Shown in pieces: positions 17,153-25,204 of a stretch of DNA of 33,664 nt. Positions within the stretch are counted from its first letter, which is position 1. Every line of letters starts with the position of its first letter. Position numbers and translations under genes: made by a program. This stretch comes from Solobacterium sp. UBA1761 (GTDB taxonomy: Bacteria; Bacillota_I; Bacilli_A; Erysipelotrichales; Erysipelotrichaceae), in NCBI GenBank assembly GCA_002315565.1, contig DCHD01000010.1:1497-35160 (forward strand), in the 5' to 3' direction. The notes beneath the pieces are model-generated. The model saw nothing but the letters and a program-made list of their open reading frames with translations, was not told the DNA's origin and did not search any database.

Positions 17153-18277
17153 ATGAGTGGCGTTGTTAAAGCGATAGTTATCTGCTCAACCGCATTCCTT
17201 CTTTCTCTGGTGCTTTGCCCAGTAGTAAAAAGAATCGGTTTTGCGATTAAAGCATATGCAGTAGAAAATAACAGAACGGTACACCATGGAAGAATCGTCA
17301 GAATCGGCGGTCTTGGTGTGTATCTTGCTTTTATTATTACTATGGCTTTCTTCATCAAGGCTGACCAGACCATCAATGCTGTATTGATTGGTGGATTTAT
17401 TGTTTTCCTTGGTGGACTTATTGATGACATCTTTGACTTAAAACCTATCATCAAGTTTGCTTTCCAGGTAATTGGAGCACTTGTTGTTATAATCTATGGA
17501 AATATCAGACTGACTGAACTAAATCTGGCTTTCCTTTACATTGACTTCAAAGCAATCTCGTTTGTTGTATCACTGTTCTGGATTGTCGGTGTAACCAATG
17601 CGATCAATCTTATTGATGGTTTAGATGGTCTATCATGCGGAATATCATCAATCGTACTTGTTGTTATCGGCTATATTGCCATGCTGATGGGAAGAGCTGA
17701 TGTCTGCACTATTGCGTTAATCCTGATTGGTGCTATTCTGGGTTTCCTTCCATACAACTTCCATCCTGCAAGTATCTTCGTAGGTGACTGTGGTGCCCTG
17801 TTCATGGGATTCATGATTTCTACTCTTGCGCTTATGGGTTTCAAGACCAGCGCATTCGTATCTCTTGGCTTCCCTATCATCATCCTGTTTGTTCCGCTTT
17901 CTGATACTTGTCTGGCCATCATCAGAAGAAAACTCAGCGGACACAAGATCTCTGAAGCTGATAAATCACATCTGCACCATGTGCTGATGTTCAAACTGGG
18001 ACTTAAACACCAATATGTTGTACTTGTACTGTATCTGGTTACTGTTCTTTTCGGTGGTACAGCTATCTTGATGTACCATAACGAGGGCTGGGGACTTCTG
18101 GTTCTTGGAATATTGTGTCTTGGTGCCTGGATCTTTATTGAACTTACCGGCATGATCAACCCTAAGTTCCATCCACTGATTAATCTCTGCCGTAAGATAA
18201 CCGGCAAACCGGAAATCAGAGAAGATGCAAGATTCGAGGCCAACCGACCTCATCACAATGAAGACAAAAGAGCTTAA
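17153..18277 (+). CDS. tagO: Undecaprenyl-phosphate GlcNAc-1-phosphate transferase (TagO/WecA-like)
   Basis: This enzyme starts teichoic-acid or other wall-polymer synthesis by moving GlcNAc-1-P from UDP-GlcNAc to undecaprenyl phosphate. The 374-residue, roughly ten-helix membrane protein has the family motifs NAINLIDGLDGLSCG (the DDxxD-like catalytic site), a VGDCGALFMGF loop, and the cytoplasmic KSHLHH motif. These distinguish the WecA/TagO branch from MraY. A TAAAAT with upstream TG (17135-17143) lies 9 bases before the ATG, with no obvious Shine-Dalgarno. A terminator overlaps its stop. Confidence 0.88.
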   Translation: MSGVVKAIVICSTAFLLSLVLCPVVKRIGFAIKAYAVENNRTVHHGRIVRIGGLGVYLAFIITMAFFIKADQTINAVLIGGFIVFLGGLIDDIFDLKPIIKFAFQVIGALVVIIYGNIRLTELNLAFLYIDFKAISFVVSLFWIVGVTNAINLIDGLDGLSCGISSIVLVVIGYIAMLMGRADVCTIALILIGAILGFLPYNFHPASIFVGDCGALFMGFMISTLALMGFKTSAFVSLGFPIIILFVPLSDTCLAIIRRKLSGHKISEADKSHLHHVLMFKLGLKHQYVVLVLYLVTVLFGGTAILMYHNEGWGLLVLGILCLGAWIFIELTGMINPKFHPLINLCRKITGKPEIREDARFEANRPHHNEDKRA

Positions 18278-18287
18278 TGCTCTTTTT
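18267..18287 (+). terminator. Terminator after the TagO-like gene
   Basis: A 7-bp stem AAAGAGC/GCTCTTT (18267-18273 with 18279-18285), a 5-base loop and five T follow. The left arm is inside the last codons of the TagO-like gene. Confidence 0.75.
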
Positions 18288-18302
18288 CAAAAGGTAGAAT
18301 AT

Positions 18303-19082
18303 ATGAAAAAAGAAATAGCAGTATGTCTTACAAACGACAACAATGTAAATGCCAAAATAACATTTGATGCATTAAGAAAAGCCGGCTTCAGCAAGGTCTT
18401 TGTCCAGTACTATGACAAGGAGTTTGAGATCGACCAGAAAGAACAGGTTGAGATATGCCGCAAAGAAAACATCGATATTATCTTTGCCCATCTCGGTTAT
18501 CAGAACATCAACAGAATCTGGGATGATGATGAAATCGGTAAAGAAATCGTTGAAAGATATAAAAAGGATCTTGATGACATAAAGTCAATGAATATCGGTA
18601 TGGTTATCATGCATGCATCAAGCGGATTCAACACCGCTTCTTGCAATGAAATGGGACTTAAGAAATTCAAAGAGATTGCTGACTATGCTGAAAAACTCAA
18701 TATAAAGATTGCATTTGAAAACACCAAAATGATCAATCATCTTGAATATATCCTCGACAACATCACCAGCAGTAATATCGGATTATGCTACGACGTAGGT
18801 CATCAGTTGTGTAACTCCAAAGGCAACTTCGATATCTCTAAATACAAAGGAAGAATATTTGCCGTCCATCTTCACGACAACGATTCAACAAGTGATCAGC
18901 ACCTTCTTCCGTTTGATGGAAAGGTGGCATGGACCAAGATTATAAAAACACTCAAGGAAGCAGAATATGATGGTCCGATAACCCTGGAAATCTGCAACAA
19001 GAGCTATAGAGACATGGATATTGAAGACTACTATAAAGAAGCTTATAAAAGAGCCCTTGCCTTACAGAATCTATGGTACTAA
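18303..19082 (+). CDS. Sugar phosphate isomerase/epimerase (xylose isomerase-like TIM barrel)
   Basis: This 259-residue protein belongs to the AP-endonuclease-2/xylose-isomerase-like TIM-barrel family, whose members isomerise or epimerise sugars and inositols. Visible metal-site segments are AFENTK (Glu), LCYDVGH (Asp, His), VHLHDND (His) and PITLEI (Glu). The substrate is not identifiable. I start at ATG 18303 (MKKEIAVCL) behind AAAGG. The open frame extends to 18225, but that part overlaps the TagO-like gene and its terminator. It looks monocistronic, with terminators on both sides. Confidence 0.82.
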   Translation: MKKEIAVCLTNDNNVNAKITFDALRKAGFSKVFVQYYDKEFEIDQKEQVEICRKENIDIIFAHLGYQNINRIWDDDEIGKEIVERYKKDLDDIKSMNIGMVIMHASSGFNTASCNEMGLKKFKEIADYAEKLNIKIAFENTKMINHLEYILDNITSSNIGLCYDVGHQLCNSKGNFDISKYKGRIFAVHLHDNDSTSDQHLLPFDGKVAWTKIIKTLKEAEYDGPITLEICNKSYRDMDIEDYYKEAYKRALALQNLWY

Positions 19083-19106
19083 CAGATAAGAAATTATCTG
19101 TTTTTT
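19081..19106 (+). terminator. Terminator after the epimerase
   Basis: A perfect 9-bp stem AACAGATAA/TTATCTGTT, a GAAA loop and a T-run follow directly on the stop codon. The T-run merges into the duplicated promoter segment described next. Confidence 0.85.
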
Positions 19107-19192
19107 ATTTGCGACACTAAGGGGACAAAAACTTGTTATAATATGCAAGCATTAGAGGTTTGAATTATGAAAGAAACAAAACTGGAAATTAT
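19101..19192 (+). repeat. Duplicated promoter-leader segment, copy 1
   Basis: Aligned without gaps to 20205-20296, 76 of 92 bases match. The first 26 bases are identical and include GCGACACTAAGGGGAC. TATAAT (19137-19142) lies 10 bases after it, and ATTAGAGG is the ribosome-binding site. The unit runs into the first 26 bases of the coding region. No consensus -35 is seen; the GACACTAAGGGGAC block occupies its place. Confidence 0.85.
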
Positions 19193-20162
19193 CGGCTTTA
19201 CAAATGAAGATGTTGTCTCAACAAGCGGTCACACAGGCCGTTTACATTTTGTTGTTGAAGATGCAAATGATGATGCAAAAGAAACAGGAAAATTATTACG
19301 TTACAGCGCAACAAATAAAGAATGGACTGATGTAACATCTGAATATAACCCAGGAACAGAAATTGGATCAGGAAGCATAATAGGCAGACCTGGGGCAACA
19401 ACGTTTCAGATTGAATTACCAGGCGCTGAGATTGACGATATGTATGAATTTGACGGTACAACATGGAAAATTTGTAAAGAAAGTCATGGTGAAGTCGTTG
19501 ACTGCCTTGCCAAAGGCACAAAGATTACTATGGCTGATGGTTCTATAAAGAATATTGAAGATATAAAAGAAAAAGACCTGATTCTTACATATAACCACAA
19601 AGAAGGTAAATATGAAGGTCAGAAAGTATATCTTGCCTGGAAAGCAGATGAGACAAAGAAACCGTTCACTCTTCATTTTGAAGGCGATGTGAATATCTCT
19701 GTTATCGGAGATCATAACTTCTTTGAAAAAGAAAGCCTGAGTTATGTAGCAATATTTGAAGACAAAGCAGAAGAGTTTGTAGGTAAACATTTCTATAATG
19801 CAAAACTTAATAACTATGTAAAACTGTTAAGTGTAACTCATGAGGCTGAAGCTGTTGAATATTATGAGATCTATACTGAACACAACGCAAACTGCATTGC
19901 TGAAGATATGCTCAACTGTCCATATGATAGCTCAGAAATTCTGAATATCTTCAAATTCAAAGAAGATCTGACAATTGACCATGAACAGCTGGATAAGGAC
20001 ATCAGGGAATTTGGAATCTTTGAATATAAAGAAAATTCTCGTTATCCAAAAGAACTATATGATGCGCTTAACTGGAAGTATGTCAATGTTATAATCGGCA
20101 AAGGCTTTGGAACTATGGAAGACTTTGAAGTCAGACTTGATGAATTCCTTAAGTTAAGATAA
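19167..20162 (+). CDS. Hint-domain protein with RiPP-leader-like N-terminus
   Basis: This 331-residue protein has three parts. Residues 1-21 (MKETKLEIIGFTNEDVVSTS) resemble the start of small clostridial peptides often found beside peptide-maturation genes. Residues 22-112 are an unrecognised cargo. Residues 113-251 form a Hint (hedgehog/intein) domain: Cys113 opens block A (CLAKGTKITMADGS), H183 is the block B histidine (IGDHNFF), and block F/G ends MLNC with Asn250-Cys251. The usual penultimate His is Leu249. Residues 252-331 are an unknown tail. Hint domains cleave or splice their own backbone. There is no homing endonuclease and no classical signal peptide. It is flanked by terminators. 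Confidence 0.75.
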   Translation: MKETKLEIIGFTNEDVVSTSGHTGRLHFVVEDANDDAKETGKLLRYSATNKEWTDVTSEYNPGTEIGSGSIIGRPGATTFQIELPGAEIDDMYEFDGTTWKICKESHGEVVDCLAKGTKITMADGSIKNIEDIKEKDLILTYNHKEGKYEGQKVYLAWKADETKKPFTLHFEGDVNISVIGDHNFFEKESLSYVAIFEDKAEEFVGKHFYNAKLNNYVKLLSVTHEAEAVEYYEIYTEHNANCIAEDMLNCPYDSSEILNIFKFKEDLTIDHEQLDKDIREFGIFEYKENSRYPKELYDALNWKYVNVIIGKGFGTMEDFEVRLDEFLKLR

Positions 20163-20175
20163 TAAATTTCTGATT

Positions 20176-20210
20176 AAATGCTTTTTCTAAAAAACGAAAA
20201 AGCATTTTTT
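20176..20210 (+). terminator. Terminator after the Hint gene
   Basis: A 12-bp stem (AAATGCTTTTTC with GAAAAAGCATTT), an 8-base loop and a T-run form a good intrinsic terminator. Its T-run is the first part of repeat copy 2. Confidence 0.85.
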
Positions 20211-20296
20211 ATTTGCGACACTAAGGGGACGGGTGATTGTTATGATATGTGGGTATTAGAGGAAAAAATTATGAAAGAAACAAAACTTGAAATTAT
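20205..20296 (+). repeat. Duplicated promoter-leader segment, copy 2
   Basis: This is the second copy of the segment at 19101-19192. GCGACACTAAGGGGAC is identical. The -10 is TATGAT (20241-20246) instead of TATAAT, with the same 10-base spacing, and the AGAGG to ATG distance is also the same. The copy directly follows a terminator, as copy 1 does. Confidence 0.85.
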
Positions 20297-20612
20297 AAGA
20301 CTTGATAATGACGATGTAATCGCAACATCCGGCAAGATAGTTGTCAAAGGAAATCTTGAAGGTTGCTATTATTTCACGGGACAGCAGGAAACCTGGTTAC
20401 AGGGTAAAAACAGTACCGATGGCATTAACGTTGTTAATAAAAACAGCCTGATGCGCCTGTCATTTTCAACAGCTTTGAAAAATGCATATGGTGATAACAG
20501 TACGATTGAGTACAATACCTGGTATGCAATGTATGCTGATGGACCAGACAGATATCTGTATAAACACTCAGATACTGATTTATCAGATCATACTCATAGT
20601 GCAACTGACTAG
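20271..20612 (+). CDS. Small secretable-type protein with the same leader-like N-terminus
   Basis: This 113-residue protein begins MKETKLEIIRLDNDDVIATS, nearly identical to the start of the Hint protein. The rest is different: aromatic- and glycine-rich (YYFTGQQETW, NTWYAMYADG), ending in a Ser/Asp/His/Thr tail. It has no Hint domain and no recognised fold. The sharp change from a conserved leader to unrelated cargo resembles a leader-plus-core layout. I start at 20271, behind AGAGG; an in-frame ATG at 20178 lies in the preceding terminator. Export or processing is only inferred. Confidence 0.65.
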   Translation: MKETKLEIIRLDNDDVIATSGKIVVKGNLEGCYYFTGQQETWLQGKNSTDGINVVNKNSLMRLSFSTALKNAYGDNSTIEYNTWYAMYADGPDRYLYKHSDTDLSDHTHSATD

Positions 20613-20646
20613 TATCAGACAGCAAATCGAAGGATATATTCTAAAG

Positions 20647-20666
20647 AGCAGAGCAATCTGCTTTTT
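20647..20666 (+). terminator. Terminator after the small leader-bearing gene
   Basis: A 6-bp stem AGCAGA/TCTGCT with a GCAA tetraloop and five T lies 35 bases after the stop. Confidence 0.8.
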
Positions 20667-20682
20667 GTATTGTTTAAATGCG

Positions 20683-20711
20683 TTGACAACGTATAAGGAA
20701 GACATTAGAAT
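20683..20711 (+). promoter_or_regulatory. Promoter of the MarR-ABC operon
   Basis: TTGACA (20683-20688), a 17-base spacer and TAGAAT (20706-20711) form the best plus-strand promoter in the window. It starts just after a terminator and drives the MarR gene and the two ABC genes. Confidence 0.8.
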
Positions 20712-20716
20712 AAAAT

Positions 20717-20746
20717 AGTTCGGAAACGAACTGTTCGGGAGCGAAC
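20717..20746 (+). promoter_or_regulatory. Tandem palindromes, probable MarR operator
   Basis: Two palindromes lie side by side in the 5' leader: AGTTCG-GAAA-CGAACT (20717-20732) and GTTCG-GGAG-CGAAC (20733-20746), with a 16-base period. They sit just after the -10, where a bound repressor would block transcription. The second loop is the Shine-Dalgarno GGGAG of the MarR gene, so a hairpin there could also affect translation. Confidence 0.7.
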
Positions 20747-20749
20747 CGT

Positions 20750-21181
20750 ATGAATAATGATGTACTAAAAGAACTTAAAGAACTTGATCATTTGATAAAG
20801 GGATCAATGTTCAAAGACAAAAAGATGGAAAAGAAAAAACCGAGTCTTTCAGCTTTACAGATTGCAAGATACTTAAATCAGAACATTGATAAAGCAGTGT
20901 ATCAGAAAGATATTGCCGAGGCCGTTGGTCTTAAAAAATCAACCATAACAGAATGTCTTGATGAGATGGAAAAAGATAAGATGATTGAAAGAATTCCTGA
21001 TGAATCAGATAAGAGAAAAAACCGCATCATTCTGACTGAAAAGGCTTATGCGATGAAGAAAGAACTCGATGATGCTTTAGATAAAACCAGAATACAGATG
21101 ATTCAGGGAATCGACGAAGAAAGAATGAAACAGTTCATGGAAACTATTGAACTGATGAAGAAGAATATTGGAGGCAGATAA
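20750..21181 (+). CDS. MarR-family transcriptional regulator
   Basis: This 143-residue winged-helix regulator has the HTH around YQKDIAEAVGLKKSTITECL and the wing with DESDKRKNRIILTEK, both typical of MarR proteins. It precedes a heterodimeric ABC exporter, and its stop overlaps the exporter start (TAATG). MarR-type repressors in this position usually respond to the drug or peptide that the transporter handles. The palindromes upstream suggest autorepression of the operon. The ligand is unknown. Confidence 0.9.
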   Translation: MNNDVLKELKELDHLIKGSMFKDKKMEKKKPSLSALQIARYLNQNIDKAVYQKDIAEAVGLKKSTITECLDEMEKDKMIERIPDESDKRKNRIILTEKAYAMKKELDDALDKTRIQMIQGIDEERMKQFMETIELMKKNIGGR

Positions 21182-23319
21182 TGAAGCTTATATTTAAATA
21201 TCTAAAACCATACATACTGACGGTGCTGGTTATTATCGGTTTCACCTTTTTGCAGGTTCAGACCGAACTGGCACTTCCTGATTACATGTCTGACATTGTG
21301 ACCAACGGTATTCAGTATGGCGGAATTACTGAAAATGTACCATCTGTAATTATGGACAACGACATGGAAGAACTGTTGTGCTTTATGTCAGAAGCCGACA
21401 GAGACTATGTGCTTGGTAAATATGATCTATTAAAAACAGGTGAAACTGTTAAAGTTAACGACAAAGAGTATGAACTTCTTTATGACAGTTATGTTCTTAA
21501 CGAAGGTGAAGATACAAAGCTGAAAGAGATCTTTGTTAAACCGATGGTTTATGCCTACTCATTAAAAGAGGTTAACCTTCTGGTAACTGAAGATAATGCC
21601 GCTGAAGTGATGAAGTCACTTGATGAACAGTTGGTGGGTTTAGAAGATAACTATACCAGCATGGGTAAGCTCTATATCCAGAGCGTGTACGGCGATGCAG
21701 GTATTGCAATAGATGAAATTCAGAGCGGATATATCTTTAAGTCAGGCATCAAGATGCTTGGTGTATCATTCCTTTCGGGTATGCTGGCACTTGTTTCAAC
21801 TTATCTGGCAATAAAGACTGCAACCGGCGTTGCTGCTACAATGCGTAAGGATGTTTTTGAAAAAGTTGAGTCATTCTCTTCAAGTGAATTTTCAACTTTC
21901 TCTACTTCATCTTTGATTACCAGAACCGGTAACGATGTAACCAAGATTCAAAACCTGGTACAGATGATGTTAAGAATGATGCTGATGGCACCTTTGATGG
22001 GAATTACTGCTATCTTTAAGGTTGCCAAGTATCCTCAGGTTTCATGGATCCTGCTTGTTGCGATTGGTATTATGCTGGCAACTATGGGATTCTTGCTGAT
22101 GGTTGCCTTCCCTAAATTTGAAAAGATTCAGAAACTTGTCGACAAGATCAACAACATCATGCGTGAATACATGGATGGTATGCTGGTTATCCGTGCCTTC
22201 AATTCTGAAAAGATTGAAGAAGAGAAGTTTGACAAGACAAATAAAGAACAGACCGCAATCGACAGATTCGTATCACGCTGTATGGGTATAATCGGTCCGG
22301 TTATGACTATTATCATGAACCTGCTTACTGTATTTATCGTCTATATCTCTGCTTACCAGATTGATATCGACGCTATGACTATCGGCGATACGATGGCATT
22401 CATTCAGTATGCAATGCATGTAGTAATGTCATTTATGTTTGTTACTATGACATTCTTCATGATTCCAAGATCCCTGGTATCAGCTAAACGTATCAGACAG
22501 GTACTTGATACTGAAAATACTATTAACGATATTGAAAGGCCGGAAGTATTACCTGAAGAAAACGGTGACCTGGTATTTGACCATGTATGTTTCAAATATC
22601 CTGGTGCTGAAGAGAATATATTGGAAGATGTATGCTTTACCGCAAAACCTGGTGAAACAGTTGCGATGATCGGTTCTACTGCGTGTGGCAAGTCCACCAT
22701 CATCAAGCTTATCCCAAGACTCTTCGATGTCACCGAAGGAAAGATTACCTACTGTGGTCATGACATCAGAAACGTTGCCCAGAAACAGCTTCATGAAAAG
22801 ATTGGTTATGCTACTCAGAAGGCAATTCTGTTTACTGGTACTATTGAGTCAAACATCAAGTTCGGACGTGATGTAAATGATGAAGAATTCAATGAAGCCA
22901 TTGATATTTCTCAGTCTAGAAACATCATCAACGAAAAGGAAGATGGAATCAACGACAAGATCACTCAGGGCGGTACAAACGTTTCTGGCGGTCAGAAACA
23001 GAGACTATCTATTGCGCGTGCTCTTGCCAAGAAAGCAAACATCTATATCTTCGATGATTCTTTCTCGGCGCTCGACTATGCAACAGATAAGAAGTTAAGA
23101 GCTGAACTTAATGAGCTTATCGCCAAGACTAAAGCTACTGTCTTCATCGTAGCTCAGCGTATTGCCACTATTAAAAACGCCGACAAGATACTGGTTATTG
23201 AAGATGGAAAAATAGTCGGCGAAGGAACACATAGAGAACTTCTTGAAAACTGCAAAGTTTATCAGGAAATCGCTTATTCACAGTTAAGTAAGGAGGAACT
23301 TGAAAATGCCAGGGCCTAG
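21181..23319 (+). CDS. ABC exporter half-transporter with degenerate site and extracellular insert
   Basis: This 712-residue half-transporter has six transmembrane helices and one ATPase domain. The ATPase has Walker A GSTACGKST (498-506), signature VSGGQ (601-605) and Walker B IYIFDDSF, with Asp626 in place of the catalytic Glu. Between helices 1 and 2, about residues 34-185 form a soluble, probably extracellular insert not seen in its partner. The partner gene starts inside its end, so they form a heterodimer of the BmrCD/LmrCD kind with one weak and one active ATP site. The substrate is unknown: drugs, lipids or peptides are possible. Confidence 0.9.
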   Translation: MKLIFKYLKPYILTVLVIIGFTFLQVQTELALPDYMSDIVTNGIQYGGITENVPSVIMDNDMEELLCFMSEADRDYVLGKYDLLKTGETVKVNDKEYELLYDSYVLNEGEDTKLKEIFVKPMVYAYSLKEVNLLVTEDNAAEVMKSLDEQLVGLEDNYTSMGKLYIQSVYGDAGIAIDEIQSGYIFKSGIKMLGVSFLSGMLALVSTYLAIKTATGVAATMRKDVFEKVESFSSSEFSTFSTSSLITRTGNDVTKIQNLVQMMLRMMLMAPLMGITAIFKVAKYPQVSWILLVAIGIMLATMGFLLMVAFPKFEKIQKLVDKINNIMREYMDGMLVIRAFNSEKIEEEKFDKTNKEQTAIDRFVSRCMGIIGPVMTIIMNLLTVFIVYISAYQIDIDAMTIGDTMAFIQYAMHVVMSFMFVTMTFFMIPRSLVSAKRIRQVLDTENTINDIERPEVLPEENGDLVFDHVCFKYPGAEENILEDVCFTAKPGETVAMIGSTACGKSTIIKLIPRLFDVTEGKITYCGHDIRNVAQKQLHEKIGYATQKAILFTGTIESNIKFGRDVNDEEFNEAIDISQSRNIINEKEDGINDKITQGGTNVSGGQKQRLSIARALAKKANIYIFDDSFSALDYATDKKLRAELNELIAKTKATVFIVAQRIATIKNADKILVIEDGKIVGEGTHRELLENCKVYQEIAYSQLSKEELENARA

Positions 23320-25120
23320 GAATAAACCAATGGAAAAAGCCAAGAATTTCAAGGCTGCCATTACTGAACTGTTAAACTACATCAAGCCATATAGAGGAAA
23401 GATTGTTTTGTCTCTTGGATTGATGGTTATCTCAACCTGCATGTGCATCTATGGTCCTAAACTTACCGGTGATGTAACTACCCTGTTATCTCAGGGCATC
23501 ATCTCCAAGTACAAAGGCGGTGCCGGAATTGACTTTGACGCCATCAAAAAGATTGTAATGACACTGGTAATAATCTACGTATCAAGTGCAGCAATTGATT
23601 ATCTGGTAAACTTCATCAATGTGTCAATCTCAACAGATGTAACCTACAGATTAAGAAGAGATATCTCATTAAAACTCAACAAACTTCCACTTAAATACTT
23701 CGATACCAAGACTCATGGTGAAATTCTTTCAAGAGTAACTAATGACGTCGACAACATCGCTCAAAACCTTACTAATACAATGTCGCAGATTCTTAACTCT
23801 GCCATCAACATTGTTGGTGTACTGGCTATGATGTTCATCATTTCGTGGAAACTTACACTGATCGCTTTGCTGATAATTCCACTTACCGGTCTTACGGCAG
23901 CGGCAATCGTCAAGAAATCACAGAAATACTTCAAGGCTAACTCAAAATACCTTGGTGAAGTAAACGGGCATGTTGAAGAGATGTATTCAGGACATCTTCT
24001 GGTCAAGACTTATAACTATGAAGAAAAGTCAAACGAGGAATTCTCTAAACTGAATGACAATCTGCATGATGCAGCATTCAAGTCACAGTTCTATTCAACA
24101 ATCATGCATCCACTTACCGGTTTCTTGGGCAACCTTACTTATGTCATTGTCTGTATCGTAGGCGGCATGGAAGTTATTGCCGGAAGAATGACCATCGGTG
24201 GTATTCAGTCACTCATTACCTATACAAGAAGACTCAACCAGCCAATCACATCTATTGCTCAATTGATGAATACTGTTCAGACTATGGCTGCAGCAGCGGA
24301 AAGAATCTTCGAAGTTTTAAATGAAGAAGAAGAAACCAAAGAAACTGAAAACCCTGTAAATATCTATGATGAAAACGGTGAAATAAATATTAAGGGTAAT
24401 GTTGCATTTGAAAGAGTAAAGTTCGGTTACAACGAAGACAAGATTGTCATTCACGACTTCTCGATGTTTGTAGAACCGGGTAAACAGATTGCAATCGTTG
24501 GTCCTACCGGTGCCGGTAAGACCACCCTTGTTAAACTGCTGATGAGATTCTATGAACTCAATGGTGGAACAATCTACGTTGATTACAAAGACATCAAAGA
24601 ATACTCAAGACACGACTTAAGAGACATGTTCGGCATGGTATTACAGGATGCGTGGCTATTCGATGGTACCATCATGGAAAACCTGAAGTTCGGTAAACCA
24701 GATGCAACAGATGAAGAAGTATATGCTGCCTGCAAGATGGCTCATGTTGATCACTTCATCAGAACACTGGAAAACGGCTACAACACTGTTTTATCTCAGG
24801 ACTCAGCAGGTATCTCTCAAGGTCAGAAACAGTTATTGACCATTGCCAGAGCTTTCTTATCAGATCCTAAGATTCTGATTCTTGATGAAGCTACATCTTC
24901 AGTAGATACCAGAACTGAACAGCTTATTCAGGATTCAATGGAAGAATTAAGAAAAGGCCGTACATCATTCACTATTGCCCACAGACTTTCAACTATCCGT
25001 AATTCAGATGCGATTATTGTACTGAATGAAGGCGATATTGTCGAAGTAGGCAATCACGAAGACCTGTTGGCCAAGAATGGATTCTACGCTAAACTGTATA
25101 ACTCACAGTTTGAAATGTAA
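23306..25120 (+). CDS. ABC exporter half-transporter, catalytic partner
   Basis: This 604-residue half-transporter has six transmembrane helices, then an ATPase domain with Walker A GPTGAGKTT (399-407), signature ISQGQ (503-507) and Walker B LILDEATSSVD with catalytic Glu528. The signature varies from SGGQ, as is usual for the partner that contributes to the degenerate site. There is no extracellular insert. I start at ATG 23306, 9 bases after AAGGAGG; a TTG at 23300 would be too close to it. It overlaps the first subunit by 14 bp. A terminator follows. Confidence 0.9.
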   Translation: MPGPRNKPMEKAKNFKAAITELLNYIKPYRGKIVLSLGLMVISTCMCIYGPKLTGDVTTLLSQGIISKYKGGAGIDFDAIKKIVMTLVIIYVSSAAIDYLVNFINVSISTDVTYRLRRDISLKLNKLPLKYFDTKTHGEILSRVTNDVDNIAQNLTNTMSQILNSAINIVGVLAMMFIISWKLTLIALLIIPLTGLTAAAIVKKSQKYFKANSKYLGEVNGHVEEMYSGHLLVKTYNYEEKSNEEFSKLNDNLHDAAFKSQFYSTIMHPLTGFLGNLTYVIVCIVGGMEVIAGRMTIGGIQSLITYTRRLNQPITSIAQLMNTVQTMAAAAERIFEVLNEEEETKETENPVNIYDENGEINIKGNVAFERVKFGYNEDKIVIHDFSMFVEPGKQIAIVGPTGAGKTTLVKLLMRFYELNGGTIYVDYKDIKEYSRHDLRDMFGMVLQDAWLFDGTIMENLKFGKPDATDEEVYAACKMAHVDHFIRTLENGYNTVLSQDSAGISQGQKQLLTIARAFLSDPKILILDEATSSVDTRTEQLIQDSMEELRKGRTSFTIAHRLSTIRNSDAIIVLNEGDIVEVGNHEDLLAKNGFYAKLYNSQFEM

Positions 25121-25135
25121 TTACATAATTATATG

Positions 25136-25156
25136 AAGCCTCCCTAGGAGGCTTTT
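25136..25156 (+). terminator. Terminator after the ABC genes
   Basis: A perfect 8-bp stem AAGCCTCC/GGAGGCTT with a CTA loop and four T ends the MarR-ABC operon. Confidence 0.85.
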
Positions 25157-25180
25157 AATGTGCATTAAAGAAATAAATAC

Positions 25181-25186
25181 TATAAT
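25181..25186 (+). promoter_or_regulatory. -10 element upstream of glpK
   Basis: TATAAT lies 18 bases before the glpK ATG, followed by the ribosome-binding site GAGGTAAG. The -35 region is weak, as expected for a promoter needing an activator. No clear catabolite-repression site is seen. Confidence 0.5.
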
Positions 25187-25204
25187 GATAATGAGGTAAG
25201 CAAC

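Noticed and set aside
17671..18243. Minus-strand frame of 190 codons opposite the TagO-like gene
   Set aside because: It is fully antisense to a clear membrane transferase gene, with no promoter or ribosome-binding site.
19167..20162. Mobile intein inside a known host protein
   Set aside because: There is no homing endonuclease, and the flanking parts do not form a recognisable host enzyme.
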